64,000 nucleotides of DNA from Pseudarthrobacter sp. (GTDB lineage: Bacteria; Actinomycetota; Actinomycetes; Actinomycetales; Micrococcaceae), in contig JAPSJV010000013.1 in the NCBI GenBank assembly GCA_031178005.1, positions 1 to 64,000 of the forward strand. Direction: 5' to 3'. Both the position numbers and the translations under genes were made by a program. The stretch's first letter is position 1; every line of letters starts with the position of its first letter. Positions 17,195 through 25,200 of the stretch are shown one piece after another. The notes beneath the pieces were generated by a model that searched no databases, had not been told where the DNA came from, and was given only the letters and a program-made list of their open reading frames with translations.

Positions 17195-18296
17195 GGAGCC
17201 GGGGCTGAGTGTCCGCCTCAAGCTCACCCTGAGTTACGCCGGGTTCCTGATGCTGGCCGGCGGTTTGCTGCTGGCTGTGGTGTGGGTGTTCCTGCTGCGC
17301 TATGTGCCGGAGGATGCGTTCTGGTCCCAGAGCGGGTTTGCCCCAGGCCGCCGCGACCTGGAGCGGGCTTTCATCCCGGCGGCATCCTGGGCGTTGGCAT
17401 TCCTCTTGGGCTTTGGCCTGCTGGGCGGATGGATTCTTGCCGGACGCATGCTGGCTCCCCTTGACCGCATCACCAAGGCGACGCGGATTGCCGCGGAAGG
17501 CTCGCTCTCCCACCGCATCCAGCTGCCCGGCCGAAGGGACGAATTCCGTGAACTCGCGGACAGTTTCGATGCCATGCTGGTCCGGCTGGAGGCCCATGTT
17601 GCCGAACAGCAGCGGTTTGCAGCCAACGCGTCCCACGAGCTGCGCACCCCGCTGGCCATCACCCAGACCATGCTGGATGTTGCCCGCAACGATCCAGCGC
17701 ACGATTCCGGCGAGCTGGCGGACCGGCTTTATGCTGTCAATGCCAGGGCCATCAGCCTCACCGAGGCATTGCTGCTGCTCAGCCGTGCCGACCAGCGCTC
17801 TTTCACACGGGAACACGTCGACCTGTCCCTGCTGGTGGAAGAGGCTGCCGAGACGCTGCTCCCTGTGGCCGAGAAACGCGGCATCACGATCGAAACCGTC
17901 GGCGACCCGGCCCTCACCGTCGGTTCGCACGCACTCCTGCAGCAGCTGGTGATGAACCTCTTGGAAAACGCGATAGTCCACAACGCCCCCAAACACGGCA
18001 CGGTGCTCCTCGCAACGGCCACCCGCCGGGGATGGATAACGCTCACGGTCGAGAACACAGGAGAAACACTCAACCCGCACTTGGTCCCGACGCTCACCGA
18101 GCCATTCCAGCGCGGCGGGGAACGCATCCGCAGCGACCATGCAGGCGTCGGCCTCGGCCTGGCAATCGTCAAAAGCATCACCGAGGCACACGACGGAACC
18201 CTGACGCTGACCCCAGGGTCCACGGGCGGGCTCATGGTCACGGTGGAACTGCCGGCCGCGGCGCAGCAGGGCACGGCTACTCCGGATCCGGCCTGA
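17187..18296 (+). CDS. Sensor histidine kinase partner
   Basis: A 369-residue membrane kinase. Two membrane helices (about residues 16-37 and 64-88) enclose a very short, 26-residue outer loop, so the signal is likely sensed in or near the membrane. A HAMP domain follows (PLDRITKATRIAAEGSLSHRI), then the phosphorylated His150 in NASHELRTPLA, the N box LLENAIVHN, and the GVGLGLAIVKSITEAH ATP-binding motif. The GTG at 17187 overlaps the regulator stop by 8 bp; GGGGAC is just upstream. The 3' end overlaps the convergent hydrolase gene by 20 bp. Confidence 0.9.
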   Translation: MVREPGLSVRLKLTLSYAGFLMLAGGLLLAVVWVFLLRYVPEDAFWSQSGFAPGRRDLERAFIPAASWALAFLLGFGLLGGWILAGRMLAPLDRITKATRIAAEGSLSHRIQLPGRRDEFRELADSFDAMLVRLEAHVAEQQRFAANASHELRTPLAITQTMLDVARNDPAHDSGELADRLYAVNARAISLTEALLLLSRADQRSFTREHVDLSLLVEEAAETLLPVAEKRGITIETVGDPALTVGSHALLQQLVMNLLENAIVHNAPKHGTVLLATATRRGWITLTVENTGETLNPHLVPTLTEPFQRGGERIRSDHAGVGLGLAIVKSITEAHDGTLTLTPGSTGGLMVTVELPAAAQQGTATPDPA

Positions 18297-19110
18297 CCGC
18301 CGTTGCGCTGGCCCACTTGCTGATGGCCGCGCTCACCGCGGTGGTACCGGTGTGCTGCACCACGTGGCCCTTTCCGGGCACCTCCACCATGGTCCCGTGC
18401 CTGGCAGTCTCCGCCAGTTCCCGGCACCAGCGGCCGCGTGCCACCGGGTCGCGGCTGCCGCGCACCACCAGCATCGGCTGCTCCACCTGGCCAACCCGTT
18501 CCGCCAGCGGATACGCCATCATCACGGGCAGTTCGGTGAGGTACCAGCGGGGTCCAGCACGGAAATAGTCGGTGAAGACCGTGAAGTTCGACGACGGCGA
18601 CTCACAGAAGAGCGCGTCCTTCGTCAGATCTGCCGCCTGGCGCAGCACCGTGCCGCGCCGTGGGTCCACCACCGGAGACATCAACACCACGCCGGAAACG
18701 AGGTCCGGCTGGCGGAGCGCGAGTTCCACGGCAAACTGCGTGCCCATGGAATGCCCCACCACTACGAATCCGCAGGACGGAGCTTCGCGGGCAGCCGGCG
18801 ATCCGGCGAGCGCATCAGCCACAAAGTCCGCGTACTGTTCCACCTGCAGTTGTTCGTGCGGCGGAGGTGCGTCGCCGAAGCCCGGCAGATCAAAGGTGTA
18901 GACGTTGGCAGTGCGGGCCAGTTCGAGGTGCAGCCGCGCAAGGTACCGGTGCGAGACTCCGATTCCGTGCAGCAGGACGTACGACGGCGGCACCTGGCCG
19001 GGTGCCGCCGTCGAACTTTGCGGGTCCGCAGCAGCAGGCTTCAACGTCGAGGCATAGAGCCGCCCCATCAGCCCTGAATGGGCCAGGTCCATGCCGCCGG
19101 TCAGCTTCAT
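18277..19110 (-). CDS. Alpha/beta hydrolase
   Basis: A 277-residue hydrolase. The oxyanion strand YVLLHGIGVSHRYLARL, the nucleophile elbow VVVGHSMGTQFAVELALRQP, an acid in LVVRGSRDPVARGRW and the catalytic His in VPGKGHVVQHTG are all present. The substrate is unknown; small-ester or lactone hydrolysis would fit. Starts at ATG 19110 or GTG 19134 are both possible, and neither has a strong ribosome-binding site. It is divergent from the cysteine-desulfhydrase-like gene, 41 bp away, and overlaps the kinase gene 3' end. Confidence 0.85.
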   Translation of the reverse strand: MKLTGGMDLAHSGLMGRLYASTLKPAAADPQSSTAAPGQVPPSYVLLHGIGVSHRYLARLHLELARTANVYTFDLPGFGDAPPPHEQLQVEQYADFVADALAGSPAAREAPSCGFVVVGHSMGTQFAVELALRQPDLVSGVVLMSPVVDPRRGTVLRQAADLTKDALFCESPSSNFTVFTDYFRAGPRWYLTELPVMMAYPLAERVGQVEQPMLVVRGSRDPVARGRWCRELAETARHGTMVEVPGKGHVVQHTGTTAVSAAISKWASATAVRPDPE

Positions 19111-19151
19111 CCGCCGATAATATCCCGTCGCCACGGCGTTAGGCTGGAGCG

Positions 19152-20243
19152 GTGAACAAGGTGCATATGCAGGACCGGGCCTGGGCCGACGAAGCCATCC
19201 GCCGGATCAACGCCGAGAACAACAGGTCTGCGGACACCCACCTCTATTCGGTTCCGCTGCCGGAGCACTGGGGCGTGCAGCTCTACCTCAAGGACGAATC
19301 CACCCACCGTTCCGGAAGCCTGAAGCACCGGCTGGCCAGGTCCTTGTTCCTGTTCGGCCTGGTGAACGGCTGGATTTCCGAGGGCACCACCATTGTTGAA
19401 GCGTCCAGTGGCAGCACCGCCGTTTCCGAGGCCTACTTTGCCCAGTTGCTGGGGCTCCCGTTTATTGCGGTGATGGCCCGGACCACCAGCCCGGAGAAGA
19501 TTGCCCTGATCGAGCAGTTTGGCGGATCGTGCCTGCTGGTGGACCACCCCTCTGAGGTTTACGCCGTCGCCGCGGACGTCGCAGCCACGGCCAACGGGCA
19601 CTACATGGACCAGTTCACCTACGCCGAGCGGGCCACTGACTGGCGGGGCAACAACAACATCGCCGAGTCCATTTTTGGGCAGCTGGCCCTGGAGGAACAC
19701 CCCATCCCGCACTGGATCGTGGCCGGAGCGGGCACTGGCGGGACCAGCGCCACGATCGGCCGGTACATCCGCTACCACCGCTACGCCACCGGGATGGCCG
19801 TGGTGGACCCGGAGAACTCCGCGTTCTACCCGGCCTGGCGGGACGGCTCCAGCGACGCAACCGGCGGCCCCTCCCGGATCGAGGGAATCGGCCGGCCGCG
19901 CATGGAACCGAGCTTCGTCCCCGGCGTCATCGACCACATGATCCAGGTGCCGGATGCCGCGTCGGTTGCGGCCATGCGCCACCTGCACGAATGCGCCGGC
20001 CTGCACGCCGGCCCGTCCACCGGCACCAACCTCTGGGGTGTGTGGCAGCTGATCGCGCAGATGATTGCGGACGGCCAGCGCGGCAGCGTAGTTACCCTGA
20101 TGTGCGACAGCGGCGACCGCTACGCGGGCAACTACTACAACCCGGAGTGGCTGGCTGAGCAGAACCTGGACCCGGCACCGCACGAGGCCACGCTGCGGAA
20201 ATTCTTCGACACGGGCGTCTGGCCGGTCCGGGCCGGCAGCTAG
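19152..20243 (+). CDS. PLP-dependent cysteine synthase/desulfhydrase (Cds1-like)
   Basis: A 363-residue fold-type II PLP enzyme. The PLP lysine is in [11 protein letters not shown], the phosphate loop in [15 protein letters not shown] and the substrate loop in [14 protein letters not shown]. The long-form sequence resembles actinobacterial Cds1, an L-cysteine desulfhydrase that releases sulfide, more than the shorter CysK or CysM. The start is GTG at 19152. It could act in cysteine detoxification; no sulfur-assimilation genes lie nearby. It is followed 9 bp later by an HTH protein gene. Confidence 0.85.
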   Translation: MNKVHMQDRAWADEAIRRINAENNRSADTHLYSVPLPEHWGVQLYLKDESTHRSGSLKHRLARSLFLFGLVNGWISEGTTIVEASSGSTAVSEAYFAQLLGLPFIAVMARTTSPEKIALIEQFGGSCLLVDHPSEVYAVAADVAATANGHYMDQFTYAERATDWRGNNNIAESIFGQLALEEHPIPHWIVAGAGTGGTSATIGRYIRYHRYATGMAVVDPENSAFYPAWRDGSSDATGGPSRIEGIGRPRMEPSFVPGVIDHMIQVPDAASVAAMRHLHECAGLHAGPSTGTNLWGVWQLIAQMIADGQRGSVVTLMCDSGDRYAGNYYNPEWLAEQNLDPAPHEATLRKFFDTGVWPVRAGS

Positions 20244-20252
20244 TCTTGGCCC

Positions 20253-20660
20253 ATGGCACTCGTAGCTCCCACGTTGACGGCGGCCCTGCCGCCTGAGGAT
20301 GCAAGCAAACTCCAGCGCGCCCTTGAAGGCAGCCACGACATCACCGTCTTCGTTGACGGCACCGTGCACCGGCTGCCTGCCCAGGCGAGGGACGCCGTCG
20401 TGGATCTCCTCTCCAGACTCGGACGCGGCGAATCCGTCAGCGTCAGCAGCGTGGAAGAAATGCTCACCACCTCGCAGGCAGCCGAGCTGGCCGGCATCTC
20501 CCACACCTACCTGCGGAACATGACGGACCGCGGCGAAATCCCTGTGGAATACCGCGGCACGCACCGCCGAATCCGGTCCGCGGACATCATGGCCTGGCTG
20601 GACACGCAGAAATCAAAGGAAACCGTTGAGCCCATTCCTAAGCTTGTCCGCGGATCCTAA
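20253..20660 (+). CDS. Excisionase-type HTH protein, orphan antitoxin-like
   Basis: A 135-residue protein. Residues 70-125 form a MerR/excisionase-type helix-turn-helix: TTSQAAELAGISHTYLRNM, then IPVEYRGTHRRIRSADIMAWL. The N-terminal half (LTAALPPEDASKLQRALEG) matches the antitoxin class that normally precedes a PIN-domain toxin gene. No toxin follows: the next gene, 72 bp on, is a convergent PucR regulator. The last codons (PIPKLVRGS) are encoded by a repeat element (20635-20694), which suggests that the original 3' end and toxin were replaced or lost. Confidence 0.75.
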   Translation: MALVAPTLTAALPPEDASKLQRALEGSHDITVFVDGTVHRLPAQARDAVVDLLSRLGRGESVSVSSVEEMLTTSQAAELAGISHTYLRNMTDRGEIPVEYRGTHRRIRSADIMAWLDTQKSKETVEPIPKLVRGS

Positions 20661-20694
20661 GCTTCAAGGTTCTGAGGTGCGAACAAGCTTAGGA
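20635..20694. repeat. Palindromic repeat, diverged copy of the 57773/60901 family
   Basis: TCCTAAGCTTGT at 20636-20647 is the exact inverse of ACAAGCTTAGGA at 20683-20694. The left part, AAGCTTGTCCGCGGA followed by CCTAAGC, matches the repeats at 57773 and 60901 closely; the right part is diverged. It covers the last nine codons of the antitoxin-like gene and may act as a hairpin between the convergent genes. Confidence 0.7.
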
Positions 20695-20732
20695 GTCGTG
20701 GGGGCGCACAGCGCACATAGGCGTCGCCCCGG

Positions 20733-21950
20733 TCAGATCCGCGGCCGGGTATCCCAGCGCCGGGCCTTCATGGCAGCGTGCAGCTCCAGCCGCACAGCAC
20801 CTTTGAGCGGGTCAACACCCAGCAGCTGCCGCACCCGGCTCATCCTGTTGTAGATGCTGCTCCGGTGCAGGTGGAGCTGGCCGGCAACATCCTGCACGGA
20901 GCCGTCGTTGTCATAAAGCAGCTCCAGGACGGGCAGCAGCTCGCCATTGCGGTCCTGGTCCTCCAGCATCTGGAAGTACACCGAGGCGGCGTCACTCCAG
21001 GCCGCGGCCCCTCCTCCGGCAGAGGCAAGAACCTGGTAGACACCTGTGGACTTGTAATCCACCAGCTCACCCAACCGCGGCTCGACGGCGGCCGCCTGGG
21101 CTGCGATTTTTGACTGCCGGTACGCGGTGGTCAAACCCCGAAGCCGGGAAAAGGGTTCGCTGATGCCCAGGATGATCCGGTGGACCGGGCGGCCGGAACG
21201 CTTGGCCAGTTCCAGCTGGTAATGCACCAGCACCTGGGCGTGGCTGGCGCGTCCCACTGATTCCCGGAACAGGATCACCGAATGGGTTTCCGCCCCGGCA
21301 CTGAACAGCGCGGCGTCCACACCCACAGTTGATTGCAGGGCTGCGGAGCTGTGGATCAAGGTGGCCGCACCGGGATCCGAGCCGCCCGCCCAGCCATCTG
21401 CGTCAAGGGCGGTGACTGCCTGCCAGGGTCCCTTGTGCTGGATCTCGCGCCAGCCCGCCACTGCAGCGATGGAATTGATGTCTCCCGCGGAGGCTGCCAG
21501 GAACTCGCGCTCCCTGCCGCGCCGGAAACCCGATTCCACCGTGTTGGATTCGAGCAGGAGGCCGGACAGCAGCTCAATATCCCGCTGGACGTCCGGCAGC
21601 TGGGCCAGGATCGCCGTCGGGCTCTCCTCTTCGGCGTCCTGCTGCACCCACAGATAGCCCACCCGGAAACCACGCACCATCAGGGGAACACACACCCGGC
21701 CCAGCATGCCCAGTTCCGGGTTGGCCGGAATCGCCACCGGCCGGACCGCCGTGGCGATGCCGTGCGAGAGCTGCCAGGCACTGACGTCCGAGGGCACCTT
21801 CTTGCTCAACAGGAAGTTCACGCGCACCCGGTCCGCGTGTGACTGGTTGGAGCTGTAGGCCAGCAGCATGCCGTCCAGGTCCTCGAGGGACAGCCCGCGG
21901 CCAAGCTTCCCGGCCACCTGTTCCACCAGTTGCTCAACGTCCTGCTGCAT
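20733..21950 (-). CDS. PucR family regulator, AdeR-like
   Basis: A 405-residue regulator. The N-terminal part is a GAF-like sensory region (VCVPLMVRGFRVGYLWVQQ). A GGDEF-like middle (GRPVHRIILGISEPFSRLRG) leads to the C-terminal PucR helix-turn-helix (DVAGQLHLHRSSIYNRMSRV). It is divergent from alanine dehydrogenase. The B. subtilis AdeR activator of ald belongs to the same family, so control of ald by alanine is a reasonable inference. A perfect dyad at 22019-22034 lies in the shared intergenic region. Confidence 0.85.
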   Translation of the reverse strand: MQQDVEQLVEQVAGKLGRGLSLEDLDGMLLAYSSNQSHADRVRVNFLLSKKVPSDVSAWQLSHGIATAVRPVAIPANPELGMLGRVCVPLMVRGFRVGYLWVQQDAEEESPTAILAQLPDVQRDIELLSGLLLESNTVESGFRRGREREFLAASAGDINSIAAVAGWREIQHKGPWQAVTALDADGWAGGSDPGAATLIHSSAALQSTVGVDAALFSAGAETHSVILFRESVGRASHAQVLVHYQLELAKRSGRPVHRIILGISEPFSRLRGLTTAYRQSKIAAQAAAVEPRLGELVDYKSTGVYQVLASAGGGAAAWSDAASVYFQMLEDQDRNGELLPVLELLYDNDGSVQDVAGQLHLHRSSIYNRMSRVRQLLGVDPLKGAVRLELHAAMKARRWDTRPRI

Positions 21951-22018
21951 GGAGCAACAGTACTGCCGCAGAGCCGCAAGGCCCTAACGGACAGCAGGCG
22001 ACACCTGACGCTCCAGGA

Positions 22019-22034
22019 CTCGACAAATGTCGAG
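22019..22034. promoter_or_regulatory. Candidate operator between the PucR gene and ald
   Basis: CTCGACA-AA-TGTCGAG is a perfect 7-2-7 dyad, 69 bp upstream of the regulator start and 152 bp before ald. It is the clearest symmetric site in the 236-bp shared region. The sequence also resembles the CTCGACA core of the genus-type short repeats, so a repeat origin is an alternative. Confidence 0.45.
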
Positions 22035-22186
22035 GCGAAAACCGCAAAAACCTTGAATTTCCGCGGCTTGTACCTTGAGGGAGAACGGAAAGCAATGTCG
22101 GCTGCCTCACACCGGATTTATTCTGGAATCACAAGCCAGCGTCCCCAGCCGGCTGCCCAAAACAGCCGCGAACAACGGAGCCCCCC

Positions 22187-23305
22187 ATGATCATCGGTGT
22201 CCCGAAAGAAATCAAGAACAACGAATTCCGCGTAGCCATCACGGCCGCCGGAGTCCACGAGTTCCGCACCCACGGCCACAGCGTCCTGGTGGAACGCGGC
22301 GCGGGCCTGGGCTCCGGAATCACCGACGAGGAATACTCCATTGCCGGCGCGGAGATCGTCAACGAAGCAGATGACGTCTGGTCCCGCGCGGACATGGTCA
22401 TGAAGGTCAAGGAGCCGGTCAAGGCCGAATACCACCGCTTCCGCAAGGGCCTGATCCTCTTCACGTACCTGCACCTGGCCGCCGAGCCGGAACTGACCCG
22501 CGAGCTCATCAACTCCGGCGTCACCGCGATCGCGTACGAAACGGTCCAGGAAGGCCGCACCCTGCCGCTGCTGGCCCCGATGTCCGAGGTTGCCGGCCGC
22601 CTGTCCGTCCAGGTTGGCGCCACTTCGCTGATGGCTCCGGCCGGCGGCAAGGGCGTCCTGCTGGGCGGCGTCCCGGGCGTCCGTCCGGCCAAGGTTGTAG
22701 TCCTGGGTGCCGGTGTTGCCGGCACCAACGCCGCCGCCATGGCGCTGGGCCTGGGCGCGGACGTCACCATCCTGGACATCAACATCAACCGCCTGCGCGA
22801 GCTGGATGCCCAGTACCAGGGCCGGTTGAAGACCGTTGCTTCCAATAGCTACGAGATCGAAAAGTCCGTGGTGGACGCCGACCTGGTGATCGGTTCCGTG
22901 CTGATCCCCGGCGCCAAGGCCCCCAAGCTGGTCACCAACGAACTGGTGGCCCGCATGAAGCCGGGCTCCGTCCTGGTGGACATCGCCGTTGACCAGGGCG
23001 GCTGCTTCGAGGACACGCACGCCACCACGCACCAGGAGCCCACGTACAAGGTGCACAACAGCATCTTCTACTGCGTAGCCAACATGCCCGGCGCTGTTCC
23101 CAACACGTCCACCTACGCGCTGACCAACGTCACCCTGCGTTACGCCGTCTCCCTGGCCAACCTGGGCGTGAAGGCAGCGTTCGACCGCGATCCCGCGCTG
23201 GCGGCCGGCCTCAACATCGCCGCGGGCCAGGTGGCGCACCGCTCGGTCTCCGAGGCGCACCAGCTGCCCCTCGTCAACGACTGGCACCAGCTCGTGTCCG
23301 CATAG
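22187..23305 (+). CDS. ald: Alanine dehydrogenase
   Basis: A 372-residue cytosolic enzyme, the usual family length, that reversibly converts alanine to pyruvate and ammonia with NAD. Start MIIGVPKEIKNNEFRVAITAAG is the family signature. The NAD-binding motif is VVVLGAGVAGTNAAAMALGLG and the catalytic region includes VKVKEPV-type MKVKEPVKAEY and ISVDQGGC-type IAVDQGGCFEDTHATTH. CGGAGCC precedes the ATG. The divergent PucR regulator probably controls it. A strong hairpin terminator follows. Confidence 0.96.
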   Translation: MIIGVPKEIKNNEFRVAITAAGVHEFRTHGHSVLVERGAGLGSGITDEEYSIAGAEIVNEADDVWSRADMVMKVKEPVKAEYHRFRKGLILFTYLHLAAEPELTRELINSGVTAIAYETVQEGRTLPLLAPMSEVAGRLSVQVGATSLMAPAGGKGVLLGGVPGVRPAKVVVLGAGVAGTNAAAMALGLGADVTILDININRLRELDAQYQGRLKTVASNSYEIEKSVVDADLVIGSVLIPGAKAPKLVTNELVARMKPGSVLVDIAVDQGGCFEDTHATTHQEPTYKVHNSIFYCVANMPGAVPNTSTYALTNVTLRYAVSLANLGVKAAFDRDPALAAGLNIAAGQVAHRSVSEAHQLPLVNDWHQLVSA

Positions 23306-23322
23306 GGTCAGGCTCTAGACAC

Positions 23323-23390
23323 ACAAAAAGTACGACGGCGATCGGCGGCTTTTCGAAAGAAAAGCCAAGGACCGCCGTCGTACTTTTTGT
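23323..23390. terminator. Strong nested terminator after ald
   Basis: ACAAAAAGTACGACGGCG (23323-23340) pairs perfectly with 23373-23390 over 18 bp. Inside its loop, GGCTTTTC-GAAA-GAAAAGCC forms a second perfect 8-bp stem with a GAAA tetraloop. A-tract and T-tract flank both sides, so it could work in both directions, for ald and for the convergent protease gene. Confidence 0.9.
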
Positions 23391-23400
23391 TTAAGCAGCC

Positions 23401-23506
23401 CGGTGATTGAGCCTGGGCCCACGACCGCCGGGTTCCCTGGCCGAGCTTGCGAGGCAAGGGGGGCGGTTGGGGAGCGAAATCCCGGTCTCGACAAGCTCGA
23501 CCACCG
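23401..23506. repeat. Inverted-ended intergenic repeat
   Basis: The ends CGGTGATTGAGC (23401-23412) and GCTCGACCACCG (23495-23506) are imperfect inverted repeats (10 of 12). The right end contains GTCTCGACAAGCTCGACC, the core of a short repeat that is common in Arthrobacter-type genomes as I know them. It fills the space between the ald terminator and the protease stop codon. Confidence 0.6.
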
Positions 23507-23512
23507 AAAGGG

Positions 23513-25015
23513 CTATCCGCCGATGGCCCGCAGTGCGTTGACCTGGCCGTGGCCGTTGAAGCTGTTGTACCCGGTACCGCCCTGGCAGACCTGGGGGGCG
23601 CCGTTGGAAACGGACGGGGACGTCTCGTAGAAGGACATGTCCGTGGGGCAGGCCATGCCGTCAGCCGTGTTGTTGATCCGCGAGGCCACCTTGCCCGGGT
23701 TGGTCACACCGGTGCTGGCGATCAGCGCGGCCACGCCGGCAACGTGCGGTGACGCCATGGACGTGCCCTGGATGTAGCAGTACTTCGCGCCGGCATCCAT
23801 GACCGGGAGGCTGCAACCGGCGTTCAACGGCCAGGTGGAAAGCACCCGGCCGTTGGGAGCAGCAGCCGTCAGCTGGCGGCTGTCACCACCCGGTGCGATG
23901 ACGGAGGCCGTCCCCACGCCGTAGCTGGAGTAGAAGGACTTAAAGCCTTTGTTGCCGTTGGCGGTGACGCCGATGACGCCGGGAACTTCAACCGGAACCA
24001 CGGCGCAGGCGTTGGAGATGTCCCGCGTGACCGGAGTGCTGTCATTCGGGCTGGTGATGTCCTGGGTGGGGTGGGCCAGGTCGTCACGCTGGTTGCCTTC
24101 TGCGGCCACGATGGTGGTGCCGCTCTGCTGCGCGTAGCGGATGGCCCGGCGCTCGGCTTCCCAGATGGCCCGCTGGTCCGGATCATTTTTGCAGTTGAAC
24201 AGATTGGGATCGGCGTAGTAGCTGTTGTTCGTCACCTGGATGCCCTTCTCGGCTGCCCACATGAACGAGCACACGATAGCCTCCGGGTAGAAGTAACCGT
24301 CAGCGTTGCCTGCCCTGATGCCGGCGATTTTCACGTTCGGGGCAACGCCCACCATGCCGATGCCGTTCTTGGCTGCGGCAATGGTGCCTGCCGTGTGCGT
24401 GCCGTGGCCATTCTCATCCATCCAGGCAGCGGGGTCCGGGTTGGCGACACCGCCCACGCAGGATGCGCTCTTACCGAAGTCCATGTTGGCAGCCAGGTCA
24501 GGGTGGGACCAGTCGACGCCGGTGTCGATCGCGCCCACCACTACGGAGCTGCTGCCGCCGTTAATGGCACGGGCCTCAGGGGCCTTGATCTGGTCCATGT
24601 CCCATTGCAGGGCGGCCAGGTTGTCATCACCGGGGGCGGGAGTACCAGGCTCGATGGCGGCCTCGGCCTCTCCTCCGGCCACGTCATTGACCACCGCCAC
24701 GCCAAAGCCGGCTGTAGAGGCCGCGCCCTGGATGCCGGAATCGGCAGACTTCAGCGTCTTTCCGAATCCAACACGGTCGGATTTGACGACTGCCACACCG
24801 ATCTCCGGGTAGCTGCCCACCACCGTGCCACCATTTGCCTCAATGGTGGAAAGGGACCCTTTGGACACTCCGTTGCCCTTGTACAGGACGATGTACGTCT
24901 GGGATTCGGCGGTTGCTGCAGGCGCGGACGCTGCCGGTACCGCCGAAACGGCCAACAATCCTGCTGCCATGGCTACTGCCGCTACCGGCGCCATCAATCG
25001 TGGAAATGCTCGCAT
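23513..25015 (-). CDS. Secreted subtilisin-like serine protease (S8)
   Basis: A 500-residue exported protease. The start at 25015 has GGAG 9 nt upstream. Residues 1-30 are a signal peptide (RRL-free, basic then hydrophobic, ending in VPAASA). An inhibitor_I9-like propeptide follows (TYIVLYKGNGVSKGSL to about residue 90). The triad is Asp in VVVGAIDTGVDWSHPD, His in ENGHGTHTAGT and Ser in QGTSMASPHVAG. Several cysteines in the mature part may form disulfides. It should degrade extracellular protein, which fits the peptide ABC operon downstream in the window. Confidence 0.93.
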   Translation of the reverse strand: MRAFPRLMAPVAAVAMAAGLLAVSAVPAASAPAATAESQTYIVLYKGNGVSKGSLSTIEANGGTVVGSYPEIGVAVVKSDRVGFGKTLKSADSGIQGAASTAGFGVAVVNDVAGGEAEAAIEPGTPAPGDDNLAALQWDMDQIKAPEARAINGGSSSVVVGAIDTGVDWSHPDLAANMDFGKSASCVGGVANPDPAAWMDENGHGTHTAGTIAAAKNGIGMVGVAPNVKIAGIRAGNADGYFYPEAIVCSFMWAAEKGIQVTNNSYYADPNLFNCKNDPDQRAIWEAERRAIRYAQQSGTTIVAAEGNQRDDLAHPTQDITSPNDSTPVTRDISNACAVVPVEVPGVIGVTANGNKGFKSFYSSYGVGTASVIAPGGDSRQLTAAAPNGRVLSTWPLNAGCSLPVMDAGAKYCYIQGTSMASPHVAGVAALIASTGVTNPGKVASRINNTADGMACPTDMSFYETSPSVSNGAPQVCQGGTGYNSFNGHGQVNALRAIGG

Positions 25016-25058
25016 GGGGACGTGCTCCATTCTGCAAGTCGGCCGGCACCCTGCGGAT

Positions 25059-25100
25059 AGCGGGTGCCGTGCCGGGGCTTCTCTCGGACCGGCACCCGCT
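25059..25100 (-). promoter_or_regulatory. Hairpin in the protease leader
   Basis: AGCGGGTGCC (25059-25068) pairs perfectly with GGCACCCGCT (25091-25100) around a 22-nt loop, 44 nt before the protease start. It lies in the 5' leader on the minus strand. It may stabilise or regulate the message; no T-tract follows, so an attenuator is not clear. Confidence 0.4.
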
Positions 25101-25200
25101 GGTTTGTTGCCAAGGCTGCCGCCGGGTGCCAACTGACACAGCTACTTCAGTTGACGCCCGCGGTTCCGACCCTAAGTGATATACGCCACATTGGGAAGCA

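Noticed and set aside
15733..18296. Vancomycin resistance cluster
   Set aside because: Only VanY-, VanR- and VanS-like genes are present. Without the D-Ala-D-Lac synthesis genes, resistance cannot be claimed.
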